This document shows positions 46,701-59,339 of a DNA stretch of 64,000 bases, one piece after another (the first letter of the stretch is position 1; every line of letters begins with the position of its first letter). This DNA comes from Rhynchospora pubera (lineage: Eukaryota; Streptophyta; Magnoliopsida; Poales; Cyperaceae). The position numbers and the translations under genes are program-made. The stretch is from NCBI GenBank assembly GCA_028095005.1, contig CM051460.1, positions 286,108,238 to 286,172,237 on the forward strand. The letters run 5' to 3'. The notes beneath the pieces were generated by a model that saw only the letters and a program-made list of their open reading frames with translations, was not told where the DNA came from and did no database searches.

Positions 46701-48317
46701 AATTTCCTTAGTTTCTCATATATCCTTTGATTCTCATCTTGTAGATTTATTTTGGTAATTCTGTGGAGTTTTTGGATTTCTTTGTAAATTTTGGAATTTT
46801 TGTGGGTATTTTTGGGATTTAAAAATTATGATAAATCATCATAATTCTTAAGGGATTTTTGCGTATTTTTTGGTGATTTTTGGAGGTCATTTGATATTTT
46901 TGGTGGATTTTTGACGTTCTTTGCAGATTTGTTATGCTTCTCTGAGCGCGAAAATTCGGGGTCAAACAGCTTGTTTTAGATCAGATGGTCAAAAAAGAAA
47001 AAGAAAAAAACCTTTCCGTAAATTAAAAGAGAGCAGACCGATTAAATGCAGAGGCGGCCTCCTCTCGATTCCTAAAAAAAAGAGAGAATCCATTTTCGCA
47101 ATGCATCTTTCCCGTGAGGATATTGCGCCTCTTTGTGGGGCTGCCGTTGACGAGCTGACCCACCGCAACAACCACTGATACATTTGTGGGACTCCTTTGT
47201 CAGAATATCTGTACATACTTCCTTTCTCGTTTAAGGAGCAAACAAAGAATCAAGTCTCTCCTCACCGCTTTGCCGCTTGCTACACCTCTCTCTCTCTCTC
47301 TCGAGCCGTATAAGCTTCAAGAGAGAAAAAAGGAGGAAGAAGAGCAGATTATTTTCGAAATAACGATTTAGTCTCTCCAGAGGTAAGTGAAATATTCGTA
47401 TTTCTTTGATAGTCTTCACACTAATTTTAGTTCAAAATAGTTAACCAAATCACCTCTTGATTTCTTAAAATTTTTAATTATTTCTGAAAATATTCAACTA
47501 TAGGTGGTGTTTTACTTGAATCTTTAATATTTTAGAGATAACAAGAGATGAAGTTGATTGATTTTCACTGATTTCATCCATGCGGTGTTGTTTTTTGTTA
47601 CTCTGCGCAAACTAAACTCTATTAACTTAGTTACACAGAAGCAGAAATATGCTTTTTATACATGTTGCATGTGTATTATGCCAACTACAAATTATAAGAT
47701 GTTTTCATTGTTTATATTTTTTTTATTTTTCCTTGGATAGGTGAGGTGAGTGTTAATGGCTGGTAGTGAACTTGTTGATCAAGACAAACTTATACTGAGA
47801 GGCTTAAAGTCTATGTTAATTATTCAAAAAAAAAGTTTGATAATTTATATCCTTGTAAATTAACTACACTTGTAGATGTGATAATTTCAACTAACAATAT
47901 AATTGCCATATCAACATTGGTAATGGATTTGCAATTGCATATACAGGCCCTAAAATTACTATAATAATGCCCTAAATTGGCAATTCTATTTGCATTTCTT
48001 GTAATAATTATTATCATAACATGAATTACAAATTGATTTGCAATTGAAATATAGATGCTCAATATATTTTTCTATTTTTTTTTTCAATTTGTTGAAACTT
48101 CCACTCTTTTCCAAAGAAGCAGATAGTAGTTTAATTTCAACTAGAGAAGAAGGGTGTCAGACTGTCAGTGTCTTGGAAAATTTTGAATAGAAAATTCTTA
48201 CCAGTTACCAGACAAACGAGAAACAAAGAAACAAAGTGTCAGTGTGCCACGTACAGAAGAGAGAGAGAGAGAGAGACAGACAAACTAGAGACTAAGCTCT
48301 TCCCCAATTTCACGGTG
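43746..48317. other. Long stretch without a supported gene
   Basis: A GC-richer block at about 44330-44720 and CT-rich leader-like sequence at 47280-47380 ending GAG|GTAAGTG might belong to a transcription unit. An ORF starting at 47756 (MAGSELVDQDKLILRGLKSM) could be its first coding exon, but no family is recognised and it stops soon after. A minus ORF at 46517-46702 (VYEPRTVIQNGFTG) is also unassigned. Parts of 45700-46330 resemble LTR sequence, but no partner repeat is present. Confidence 0.3.
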
Positions 48318-49282
48318 ATGCGCCGCGTGGCTTTCCATGGTCGACACCTCTTCTCCTTACCTCACCTCTTTTGTCGCCACGTACCTCTCTCTCTCTCAAC
48401 TAAACAAAGATTTCACCTTTTCTGTTTATATCTAATCGATTATTCAAACCTCTTCTATACATTTTGATTTACAGATGAGCACGGAGCCAATGGCGGCGCT
48501 TGATCGAATCAGAACTCGGGTCTGTTTAAGACTCAGGGACTTGTCGGAGGCAAATGATTGATTCTTACGATGGGAAAAAGATCGAGGTCATTTTTGTTTT
48601 GTAAATATGTTTCTTAATTACTGAGCATATGTGATAAATAGTGTTTCATATCAGTCATACTGACAGATAAAACTGAGCATATGTAAACTTTGGGGACTAG
48701 ATTTGAGACGGTTAGATGTATTGTTGTAATTGTTTGAATAATTTTGAATTGGAGATGGCTATTTGAAATGTCTTGGAATATCACCTTATATGTATCAAAC
48801 ATGTTGTTCCTTATTAGTCCTATCTTCTTGTACACAACTAACTAATAGGATCATTTTCACTTGATTATTTACTTTTTTTTTCACGTACGAGTAGATCAAA
48901 ATATATTAGGAAAATAAGACTTGTTACTCAAAATTTATCACCAGAAATAAACAGAAAAACCTAATGGCAGAAGGAATTGGATTTCTTTACCAGTACAACA
49001 ACGGCCTATGTCAATTTAGCATTTTGATATCAGAAAAAAAAAGGATAAGCCAAGAAGAAGGAATATATGTTGAACTCTTCTTATGCTTCATCTTGTGATT
49101 TTAGCTGCTTTAATTACTGACTAATCTGTTCTTATTGTTTACTACTATTTTATTAGGGCTGAAATTATCCTTCTTCATTTATCTTTTCTTAATCAGGTAC
49201 AAAATCCTGCCAGTGGTGATGTTATTGCACGTGTTCCATGCATGGGTAGCAAAGAAACTACTGATGCCATTTCTTCAGCGTA
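48318..49282 (+). pseudogene. Succinate-semialdehyde dehydrogenase 5' end, frameshifted and truncated
   Basis: Succinate-semialdehyde dehydrogenase is the mitochondrial enzyme that finishes the GABA shunt. Possible first exon from 48318 (MRRVAFHGRHLFSLPHLFCR, transit-peptide-like) ends near GTACCT at 48379. The next exon begins at 48475 with MSTEPMAALDRI. In a second frame GLFKTQGLVGGK is seen, and in a third IDSYDGKKIE, so two single-base deletions are implied, one of them in a Trp codon. After an intron, 49197-49282 encodes VQNPASGDVIARVPCMG and KETTDAISSAY, the start of the aldehyde dehydrogenase fold. Homology then stops where a minus-strand Copia remnant begins. The NAD-binding and catalytic parts are missing. 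Confidence 0.75.
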
Positions 49283-49283
49283 T

Positions 49284-49947
49284 AGTAATTTTGATAGACT
49301 AAGTAAATTTTTAGTAAAGTCTGGTACATGCAATACATCATTCAACTTGATAACAAAATCACCAAAATAAAGATAAGTCAAACCAATGTGAGAGATAGAC
49401 ATACCATTTCCATCATCAATTTGAAGTCTATCCATGCCTTCATATGGCACAAAAGAAGACAAGTTATTAATGTCACTTGTGACATGGTGAGTGGCCCCAG
49501 AGTCCAAGAACCACTCGGCAGAAGCTGTACCTGAACCAGATGGATGGGCAACATGAGCTTGAGGATGGACAGGAGGAGGTGGTGGGGCAATTGGAGTCTG
49601 TACCATGTCATCAGAGTATCTCATGTCACACCTCCACCAGCAAGCTCTGGCAGTGTGACCCTTCTTGTAGCATATCTGACAAGTCTCACATGTGCTAGTA
49701 TTGTCAGTAGAAGATCTAGTGCCACCAGTTGAAGAGGAAGATGGGGTAGGTAACAAGGGAGTAGAATTAGGAGTTCTGGGTTGAAAATGTAGTAGAGGCT
49801 GTCGGAATATCAGGAATCGTAGAGAAGTTATGGAGATTTGCCATGGCGAAGAGAAATTTGGAGAAGTAGGAGGTAGATCTGGAAAGGGAAAAAAAAATGT
49901 AGCGGATTGAGAAGAGAGGCGCTAGCCAAAATATCTCTCTGATACCA
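49284..49947 (-). pseudogene. Copia gag zinc knuckle and protease remnant
   Basis: The minus frame shows a CCHC knuckle (CQICYKKGHTARAC), a Pro-rich linker and the aspartic protease region (EWFLDSGATHHVTSD, then LNDVLHVPDFTKNLL). The gag core is missing: an ATG at about 49843 (MANLHNFSTIPDIPT) runs into a stop before the knuckle frame. Everything after protease, namely integrase, RT, RNase H and the 3' LTR, is lost at the junction with the SSADH pseudogene at about 49283. The frame continuing past the junction into 49193 is antisense host DNA. Confidence 0.8.
49936..49947 (-). other. Primer binding site, initiator tRNA-Met type
   Basis: The minus strand reads TGGTATCAGAGA immediately after the LTR end ATTCTATCA. 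Confidence 0.85.
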
Positions 49948-50103
49948 TGATAGAATTGTAAAGTAATTGTATTTCCAACAGTACATCTGTACAGTACACT
50001 GAGGTGTATATATACCCAGCTAGATACATGAATACAGTCAGTCTCCTATCTAATCCCTCCAGTTCACTAAGTTACTGGAGGTGTCATGTTGCTTAGTCTA
50101 ACA
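49948..50103 (-). mobile_element. 5' LTR of the Copia remnant, 156 bp
   Basis: On the minus strand it starts TGTTAGACTAAGCAACATGA and ends TTCTATCA, directly before the primer site. A TATA-like GGGTATATATACACC is present. The LTR is short, as in some Copia lineages. Confidence 0.8.
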
Positions 50104-50715
50104 CACACACTAATGTATGGCGAGAAAGCTCCTGCTAGATTGTCTTTTGGCGAACAACTTATATGGATTGCTGCAAAAACATGGCCTGGGTTACGATTTT
50201 TGACATGTCTGACAATTAATTGTTATATTTTTCTTGTTCGTGATGGTGCCATTGGTAATAGCTAAGATCTGGAATGTGGCTTTTATAAAGAGTTTTGACG
50301 AATTGAGTGTTTCACTGGCTTCTCAACTGCAGAACCATAGATTATGAAATTTTATCTGATTGGTGGAGTCATTTATATGCTTATTATTATTATGGGTATA
50401 ACTATAATCGATGGAGATGAAGCATTTTATGATCTCATAGGTGTGATTGTTCTAGGACTTCACACCATTCCACAATATTTGAAGGAATTGTGTCTGAGCA
50501 GCATTATCAAAACTCTATCTTCATGCATGAGTTTTGCACAGAAAACGATTAAGAAATGGTTTATTCTAATAAACTCCTTACTGTAGAGAAAGCCTTTAGT
50601 AATAATTTTAGAGAGATCTCTTTTCAAAGGCAGCTCTCTCCTATTCAACATAGAAATTGGATACATTTGTTACATGATAGTCAGTTCACATAGCATGTCA
50701 TTTGTAAAGATAAAC
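50104..50715. other. Unassigned segment, possibly LINE-derived
   Basis: No frame gives a recognisable domain. The reading GKDKHVWL-like near 50700 and the LINE region after 55226 could be parts of one LINE split by the TIR element, but this is weak. Confidence 0.25.
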
Positions 50716-50835
50716 ATGTTTGGTTGAGCCAAGTTAGCTCTAACTTCAAGTTAGAACTCTAACTTTCTAACTTCAAGTAACCAAACATCATAGAGTTAGA
50801 GTGGGTTAGTACTAACTTGGGCACAAACTTCCTAA

Positions 50836-51181
50836 GGCTCTGATCGGAAATCGTAAATTTAGCGTGAGAATCGGAAATAGAATTTTCTCTTTCCCAAATC
50901 TTCTGATCGGAATCGAAGAAGGAGGTGCGCGAGAGTTCATTTCACGAGAGTCGGCGAGAAAATTTTAGCCTCGTGAATTCCGCTCAAAAACCAAGAAATT
51001 TGGCGAGATTTCATTTTGGCCGTTGGATCTTCTCTTTCTCCAGTGAGCGATTGAACTCTCGTGGTTTCCTCTGACCACCGCCGATCGCCGGAAACGACTT
51101 CGCGTCAGATTTCTTTTCTTTTCTTTTCTTCTCTTTTCTTTTCTTTTCTTTTCGCGCTTGTTTGTGTTTCTGATCAGGGCC
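50836..51181. mobile_element. PIF/Harbinger-type MITE, 346 bp
   Basis: Ends are GGCTCTGATCGGAAA and TTTCTGATCAGGGCC, flanked by TAA at 50833-50835 and 51182-51184. The right part contains a (TTTTC)n run at about 51113-51152. Confidence 0.8.
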
Positions 51182-51365
51182 TAACTTTGCTAAATGGTGA
51201 GTTAGAGAGAAAAGTTTGTTGCCATGACTAACTTAAAAAATTAATAAAAGATGTTTTGTGATGATGATGATGATGATGAATATTAATTAATTAATTAATT
51301 AACAATTATAATATTAATATTAATTATACTTGTTAATTATAATATTAAATAATAATAACAATTAT

Positions 51366-54300
51366 TGTTGGTTAAACATTTTTTCTCGATTTGTCGATTT
51401 GCAAAACAACACCAAAACCTTTCATCTAACATATCCATTTAGTGTTTTATAGCTAGATTCTTTGAAGAATGGATTAAAGCAGGTGTGGCACAAGTTTTGG
51501 AGCTTCAAGAGACTGCATTGGAATAGTTAGAGTCAATAGTTTAGGTATAATTAAGCCCTAAATTAATCTCAATCAATTTGCTGATAAAATGCTCATTTTT
51601 TCTGTCAAGCGTTATACAACGCTATTTGCCGTTACACAACGTTATGGAAATTCGATCTTAAATTGCAAAATCTCTGACAAGGGTGATATAGCGTTACATA
51701 ACGTTCAGTAGCGTTGTCCAACGCTGTATCTTTTAAAGAAAAATTCTTTAATTCTGGTTTCTCTTCTTGTCAGAACGTTATGCAACGCTAGATAACGTTA
51801 CACAACATTTCCGCATTTGTGTTGTGCAACGTTATACAGCGTTGGGCAACGTTGGTCTGAAGCAGGCAACTCTGAACTGCTCAGACAACGTTGCTGCATG
51901 TATGACCCATGCTCCATGCATGCAGCGTGCAGGCAAGTTAGTGTTTTTACATGCAAAGTTGCAGCCTCCGTTAGCCAACGTTAAACTGCGTTGTGCAACG
52001 TTTGTGTTGTGTAACGCTCTATAGCGTTGCACAATGTTAGTCTGAGCTATGTCCTATACTGTTGGAGTTATGTCCTAGAAGTCAATAATTTAATGACTTA
52101 AATATTAGTTTATGTTTTGGATGATATTTTATCATCTGTTCCTAGGTTCATTATTGACAGATTATTCAGGTTGAGGATCTGAATTGTAGATCTCTGTGGA
52201 TCATTCTTTAGAATGACAATAATAAATCTAAACGGTCCATAATCTTGATAATTAACAAGGAACATTAATTATCATATAAGATTAGTATGCAAGTTAAGTG
52301 ATGATTAAGTTCTACAAATCATAGGTAAAGAGTTACCAACTGAATTGCATATGTGTATGTTATGGAACATAGTACAGGACTTGACCCAATGAAATAAACA
52401 TATGGATTGTGGTACGTGTCATTGTTTATTTCATTATGATTTTGGTTCTAAGTTTGAAATGTTTATCTTTTCCACATGAGGATAGGTTCAATAAATATTG
52501 TCTACCGCTGATTCCCAATAAGGGCTGCTATACGGACTTTATTTATGTTCTCTTGAATTGTGCAGGGAAAAGCTAATCATCAAGAAAATCGTATGTCCCT
52601 CATTAATTCACTTAGTGAGTGACGATATCTGTTTGGGCTCCTTGATGGAGTTGGATCGTATGCGCGCAACTAGGCGATCAACTCTAGATCAAGAAACGTA
52701 TAATCTGCAAAAATGACACATTCCTATCTTGGATTACACGATGATATCGTGAGACATAAGAATCAAAATAGAGAAATACTTTTATTCTCTTATGCAGGAT
52801 TGAAATATTGTAGCAGTACACTATTTATGCGAATTGGGAATCATAACGTCTTGCTAGATACCGCTTATGATTATTAGAATTAAATAACGATTTAATTCCA
52901 TGTCCAACATAGCATAAATCCTCAAAGGGTCACACAAATAGGACATTAATCACACAGTGCATTATTTATTTATTCACAGCAGAAAGTTCTGTGGAAATAT
53001 GATAAGATTGATTAATTAATTATATACCGTTGCAAACCGTTATAATTAATTAAGTCAATGGATCATATAAAAATAAATTAATGCATTAACTAATTCTAAA
53101 ATAATTATTAATGAGTTAATAATTGATTTAGTTCAACACTTATCAATATAAATGGTTATATTGATTAATTGGGCCGTTATTCAAATAGCAAATATATAGC
53201 CCAATTAAAGAGCAAACTTGAGAGACCTTAATTATATGAATTAATGGTCCAAATGAAGAGGTTAAATGGCCCATAAAGGCCCATTTCGTGGCAGCCCCTT
53301 ATGGTGGTAGGTGGGATGGCATAGTTGTAATTATGCAAGAGGTCAATTAGGTTTTGTGCTCTATATAAGGACCACTTATTAGAGCCTCCACCTAGCTTTT
53401 CTCTCTCCTCTCATTCCTCCCATGGAGGCCGCCACTTTCATCCTCTCTTTCTCTCTTTTGCTCATGTGTTGAGCTATTTTCTCTCCACTAAATCAAGGTT
53501 GTTGATTGATGCAAGAGAGAAAACCATAAGGATTAGGCTTGTTCTTTGGGTATGCTAGCACGTACCTTGTAGAACGTGATTAATCCTCCTTGGTGGACTC
53601 GAGGGCGGCTACTAGACGTGGTGGAGATGGTGGAGAAGGCACGCCATCGATTCCCATGCCGTGGTCGAGCCCCGCGAATAAGATTTCGCGGGATGTACAA
53701 ATTTCCACCTATCTCTTGTGTTAATTTGGCTTTTGTGCACGATCCGTTGAGTGTGATGTTTAATTGCTTAATTAAATTGTAATTAGCACTAAAAATTGAA
53801 AATTACACACTTTCTAACATATACTTCTCTCAAACATCGCTCAGACATCGCTCAGCAGCGCTGCTGCATGTATGACCCATGCTCCATGCATGCAGCACGC
53901 AAGCAAGTTAGCAATTTTGCATGCAAAACTACAGGCTCCGTTTGCTAACGCTAATTAGCGTTAAGCAACATCCCAGTTGTGTAACGTCAGTCAGCACCTC
54001 TCGTTATGCAACGCTCTTTAACGTTACACAACGCTCTGACATGTTCCAACGGAACTGTCGAGCATCTGCTTTGGACTTTTGTTAAATCGTTGTGCAACGC
54101 TATAGGACGTCGCACAACGCTCTGACAACTCACAACGGCATTGTCTATTACCGTTTGATTTTTCAACGGCTAGTTCTACGTTGTACAACGCCATATAGCG
54201 TTGTTCAACGCTAGAGTCTGCTTTTTACTGATTTTGGAGCTGTTAGCGCCCTCTATATATATCGGGCCTCTTGGAACTGTTTTGATACTTTTGAAATTTT

Positions 54301-54821
54301 TGAAATTCCTCTCTTTTGAGCTCCAACCAGTTAGAACAACATCTCTCTTGTGTTTGAGCATTGAATTTGCAAAATCATTGAGATTTGAGTGTCTAAACCA
54401 ATCCCCTAGTTTGAATTGCTAGATTTATTGAGTGATTTGGTTAGAGCCTCAATCCAATTGAGTGTTTGAGTTTGTTTAATTGAGTTAGGCCGATCCACCT
54501 TGAGAGTTCTTGTAACAAGGTGATTCGGTTCGAAATTGTAGACACGTTCATTGTGGAATCGAACAGAGCGCGCCCTTTTCGTGGTTGCGAAACTCCTGGA
54601 GACGTACGACTAAGGCTAGCTCTTCCTAGCGGGTCGGAACTCCGTAATACATCACGTGTCACCTCTTTTTCTCCTCTTTACTTGCATTTGTGAATTGTTT
54701 GTGACTCGTGTTGTGATTAGACCAAACTTGAATTGAACAAAAAATTGACCATACCGGTTTAGGAAACCAAAATTGTGCCTATTCACCCCCCCCCCCTCTA
54801 GGCCTTTCTTTAGGGACAACA
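51366..54821 (+). mobile_element. Solo LTR related to the gag-only Copia element
   Basis: Termini TGTTGGTTAAAC and TTTAGGGACAACA, with target duplication ATTAT at 51361-51365 and 54822-54826. Like the LTR at 18065 it has a GCGTTATACAACGC-type palindrome array (51605-52035 and 53930-54210), a TATA-like CTCTATATATATC near 54250, and the shared stretch GAGTTAGGCCGATCC. It contains no internal domain, so it arose by recombination between LTRs. Its own length is about 1.69 kb without the nested LTR. Confidence 0.88.
52060..53819 (+). mobile_element. Second solo LTR nested in the first, 1760 bp
   Basis: Termini TGTTGGAGTTATGTCC and TTTCTAACA, flanked by the exact 5-bp duplication TATAC (52055-52059 and 53820-53824). 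A promoter-like CTCTATATAAGGACC is near 53361, followed by a CT-rich leader, so the LTR points plus. No coding sequence. Confidence 0.9.
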
Positions 54822-55225
54822 ATTATTGTTTTCATTATGGTACTAATTATTATTATTATTTAGTAATTAGTAATAATTATAACATTGATTGGGAATTTGG
54901 AATTAATAATAAAATACAACAATAAATATAGTATAATTAATGATAATTATAATTTATAAAAATATAATAATAATTATTATTATATTTATAATTTGGTAAT
55001 AATAATATAAATGGTAAAATAATTGTAATTATAAAATAATAATAAATGTTATATTTTATTATAGTAGATGTAATTATAAAAGAAAAAGTATATAAATTAA
55101 TATTTTATTATTTTTTCTTTCATATCTAACTCCAACATGCCACATCAAATAATATTTTCTAACCTCAAGTTAGCACAAACTTTCTACAATCTCTAACTTT
55201 ACTAACTTCATCTCCAACCAAACAT

Positions 55226-56260
55226 ACCTATGTACGTGGTTTGGGATGAGACTAGTAAAGCTACCATCTTTACTAAAGTTTTATACAACTGGCTAGATGA
55301 CAAAGGTGTGATCAACACCTTTTTTTATCAGATTTGGAATTTGAAAATTCCACTCAAAATAATTCAAGTGTTTTTGTGGTTGCTATCTCAGAATAGATTG
55401 CTCACCAGAACCAATTTAGCCAAAAGGCCTTGGGATGAGGATATTAATTGTGTTTATTGTGCCAAGAATGAAACTACTAATCATTTATTTTTTTTATTGT
55501 CCTCATGTTAAGGGTATATGGGGTTGGTTTTTAAGAAAATTGCAGATAACTAATGCTCTCTGGTCTCTAGTATGGCTTTTCCAGATAGCTAATTCTATTC
55601 TTGAGAATTATTTGACAAAATTTAGATTGATTAGCTCGATCAGCTATTTTGTGGACTTCCTGGTTACTGCGAAATGCGAAATGAAGTTTTCTTTAAGGGG
55701 GCCACACCAGTGTCAGTGAGAAACTATGGTACCAAAATAAAAGCTTGTTGTTGTATTTATGGTCACAGAAGATCAAGGAGTAGGTGTTTGAGCTGCGGGA
55801 CATTGAAGATCTGACTTTTCAACTAAAAGGATGCAAGCAAGTTGGTGATTTATGTGCGCCTTGATACTGTTGTATTATAGAACGTGGCTGTTGGAGATTT
55901 GCCATGTTTTTTATACTTTCTGTTTTGTAATAATATGGCAAACTAGAGTGTTGATTGCTGGTTTTTTGCTATCGATTACAAATAGAAACAATATTCCACA
56001 TATTTAGCACTGGATCATCGGTGTCATGTTTAAACGTTCTTAAGCATGATACTGATGCAACATGAGATAGGATTTATGCTCTGGATTTTGTTGGATTATA
56101 TCGGTTGTTTTTGTTTTGTTGGCTTTTCTGAAAATGAAAAGTGGTAGAGCCAGGCGGCAGTATTCATTCGGGTCAATCTATCTTTTCACAGGTATTGGTA
56201 GGTATGCTAAAATTCGCTATTCAATCAATTCGTCTCGTTGTTTCCAAAAAAAATAAAATA
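55226..56260 (+). mobile_element. LINE 3' fragment with RT zinc-binding domain
   Basis: The plus frame encodes VVWDETSKATIFTKVLYNWL, IWNLKIPLKIIQVFLWLLSQ, LLTRTNLAKRPW and a C-x2-C...H...C motif (CVYCAKNETTNHLFF), the zf-RVT end of plant non-LTR retrotransposons. Frameshifts follow around 55500. The end is A-rich near 56245-56258. The 5' side abuts the TIR element at 55225. Confidence 0.75.
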
Positions 56261-56907
56261 AAGTTGGTATATTAATTTGACCATCAGTTTCATCATGGAA
56301 GCTTTTATTATTTACAAATAGAAACAAAGGACAGAATGGAGAAGCTCATGTTTCTGTTTTACCAAAGTATTCCTAACCTTGCCTTACTAAATCCGAAACC
56401 CAGCACACATATTCAAACCCGATAAGAGAAATAAAACTGCAAAGCGTCCCACTTCCCATATAAGCGCACGGCACAGTCTCCATATTTCTCTAAGGCCATG
56501 ATCAAAATCACTTTTTTCACGCGGTATTTCCTTCGATTAGAGCTTCTTTGATCAAAATAAGGCCATGATCAAAATCTAACTTTTTAGGTATGAATTGGAT
56601 TTGAAATTCTCATGATATTGAAATCCCTAATAAAATGTCATATTTCATTTTATTTGATAGGATTTTATGAAAAAATTTGACCCCATTGAAATCCTAAAAA
56701 TTGGATCAAAATTACTGGGATTTCACAAGAGAAAATAGAAAAAAAAACTCGATAAATCTCCTCTCCTTCAAATAGACGAGGGCAAAACATTTCTTTTTTA
56801 GAATTCAATTCAATTCTTTCTATATTTGTTTTGATTATGGGATTTCAATAGGAAATCATCTCCAATCAATTTTAATTCAATGAAATGAAATAAAATTCCA
56901 TTCCTCA
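56261..56907. other. Intergenic DNA, MITE-like AT-rich stretch
   Basis: Copies of GATTTCA/TGAAATC and GGCCATGATCAAAATC (at about 56494 and 56560) suggest a decayed TIR element at about 56490-56920. No gene. Confidence 0.35.
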
Positions 56908-58630
56908 TGATGTGTGCTTTTTAGGGTACACAAGACTAATTAAAAACCCTAATCCTATTTGGTCGGAATGCAAGCGCACTATCCTACCGCGTAGTACTTA
57001 GGGGTCGATCCCACAGGGAGGCGGTTTAGAATTACCGGACTAACAACTTTGGGTAATCTAGACCTGGCAAATAGTTGGATTGGTATTGAAACTATAGGGG
57101 TAAACATGAAAGTAAATAAATAATGCAAATGCTAGTGCAGTATGGGATGCTACTGGTAAAACAGGATGTAGTCTACGATGCAAGTGCACTCTTAATAGAA
57201 AATAATTATATTTTTTGTTAGGATTATGATTTCGCCACTATACTCTACTTGAGTTAACACAACAATCTACTTAGAATTATGGGATCTCATCACACGTACT
57301 TTATGCAATCCTTTTGTGCCTGGATACTTGATTTAAGTTTGTAATCAATTAATACAAGCGGACCGTTTGGTAATAATCTATCATAATTCCCTCTTGAATC
57401 TGGCTACCAAAACCATAAATTGCTGGTTTAAGCGGATTGCTAAAAAAATAGAAAAATCGACTACACCCTTGTGTCTAGCTACTCATACTAACTTCCTACA
57501 AACAAATCTCAAGCGGGCAAGAATTGGATAAAAACAAATGTAATGAAAATGAGAGAAATGTGTTAACAAGTGGTTTATAAGTACTTTTGTGCATGTCTAC
57601 TTGTCTCAATCCGAAATCCATTAACTCGAGCGGACCGTTTGGTAATAGTCTATCTTAACCTCCCTTTGAATCTGTCTACTTAGACCATAAACAAATAGTC
57701 TAAGCGGATTGCTAGAAAGTTAAGAGAATCAACCATACCTTTGTGTCTAACTACTCAATGATAATTTCAATCAAATTTATAACAAGCGTGCAAGTGATCA
57801 AATAAATCGCACAACACAATAGACATAATTAACAACAACCACCCATAATAACTAAAATAAATACTACATTAATTCAAGCAAGAGTAAGAGCTATATCATA
57901 ATCCTAAAATTATTTTAGCTACTCATGAAATATAAATAAAACAAAACAAGTTTGAACACAAGCATCACAAGAGAGAAAAAGATAAAGATGCAACCAATCT
58001 CCTTGGCTTTCATCTCTAGGCTCGGGTGTGCATGCCTTCTCCTTGCTGTCACCATGGGAGAGGCAGCTGCCATCCTAAGAGAGACCAAGGCCGAAGCCCT
58101 AGGTCAAAATTCGACCAGGGAGAGAGGGGGGAAGAATAAATCTGGATCTGGAATTTCAGAGGTGTGATCAATCCCCTTGACAGCAGCCCTTTAGCTTCCT
58201 TTTATGCTGGTTTTCTCATTTTTCTCCACTCAATTATTAATTTCCTTGCCATCAATCACCAAAAGGAGAGAGCTGGGCTTTCCTTTTTTCAGCCAGGCAA
58301 GAATAAAGGGCGAAATTTGAGAGATTTTAGCTAGCTGTCACGTGAAAAGTTGGATCTGTTTCCAAATCTGCGCATAGGGTGCAGTGCACCCTGGAATGCA
58401 GGTGCATCGCCAAGTCTGTAGCACATCATTTCCTAGTCTGCGTTAGGATGCACCCTGAGATGCGGGTGCACCCTCAAACCTGAAATGCAACAAAAACAAC
58501 AAAATGGCAATATCTCGATCATTCGTGCAAAATGGACAAAATAATGTAAAATGAACGTGAAAAGGACAGAAGTTAGGAAGATAATTAGGCTTAACTGGAC
58601 ATAAATACCATGTCATTTTCATGTTCATCA
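56908..58630 (-). mobile_element. 3' LTR of a Ty3-type non-autonomous element, 1723 bp
   Basis: Minus-strand start TGATGAACATG at 58630 and end CACACATCA at 56908, giving TGATG/CATCA termini. It aligns with 63025-64000 with roughly a dozen substitutions and two sizeable indels by eye. The plus ORF at 57952-58167 lies in the LTR and has no recognisable domain. Confidence 0.85.
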
Positions 58631-58650
58631 AACACCCCATGCTTGAATCT
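58631..58650 (-). other. Polypurine-like tract before the 3' LTR
   Basis: The minus strand reads AAGCATGGGGTGTT directly before TGATG. A very similar AAGCATGGGGTGTTTG occurs again at about 60286-60301, where no LTR follows. Confidence 0.6.
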
Positions 58651-59339
58651 TTGCTTGTCCTCAAGCAAAAGGCACGGTTTAACCTAATCAATCCCCATTG
58701 AGTACTGTTTTTCGTCTCATTTCGTGCAATTGGATTTCGAAGTTGATGTCCCGTTTGATAATTTCTGGAATTTTCCAAGTACAAGAATGCAACAGATCAA
58801 AAACCTTTCTCTCAATTGAATACATACGACACAAGGAGTTATCGATTTCAAACAAAAGCAATTTATTTTTAGAGATTCAACCGATTTTGAAATAGACTTA
58901 AGACTAAACGCAATGTACTGTCCATGAGTCATTTACCTAAACATTAAGTCGATTAATTCTTCAAAGTTCTTTAATCGATTTCAAGACAAATAGAAACGGG
59001 ATCGAATCCCTTCAACTCAAATAATTCTAAACCAATTCTGAGTCATGAAGCACATGTTTGGAAAATTTAAACCACACGAAAATTTTTGAAAATATTTTTA
59101 GGTTAATTACACATTTCCCGGGGCAAGGAGGTTTCCCGCGGCGGAGAGATTGGCCAGATGAGTGTGGTTTTTACTTGAGGTTTTCCTCAAAAACTTAGAT
59201 GGATCCATTTTTTTATCCACACTGACCTATAGCTTCCCGCAATGGCCATCGTCAGAGCACCGCACTTTAGTTCCCCTTTTTTTCTGATTTTTTTTTTTGA
59301 ATTTTTTTTTCTTTTTTCTTTTTTTTCACTTTTAAACAA

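Larger units (their letters stand above)
50716..55225. mobile_element. AT-rich TIR element with nested insertions
   Basis: Left end ATGTTTGGTTGAGCC and right end CTCCAACCAAACAT are inverted. Both arms carry repeated CTCTAACTT/AAGTTAG motifs, for example 50735-50810 and 55125-55210. Without the inserts it would be about 0.7 kb and very AT-rich. It holds a PIF MITE (50836-51181) and a solo LTR (51366-54821). I could not define a target duplication. Confidence 0.6.

Noticed and set aside
49193..49283. C-terminal end of the minus Copia ORF
   Set aside because: This part is antisense to the SSADH pseudogene exon and not Copia protein.
57952..58167. 71-codon ORF with a signal-peptide-like start
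   Set aside because: It lies in the LTR of the Ty3-type element, is Lys/Arg-rich after the first part and has no family match that I recognise.
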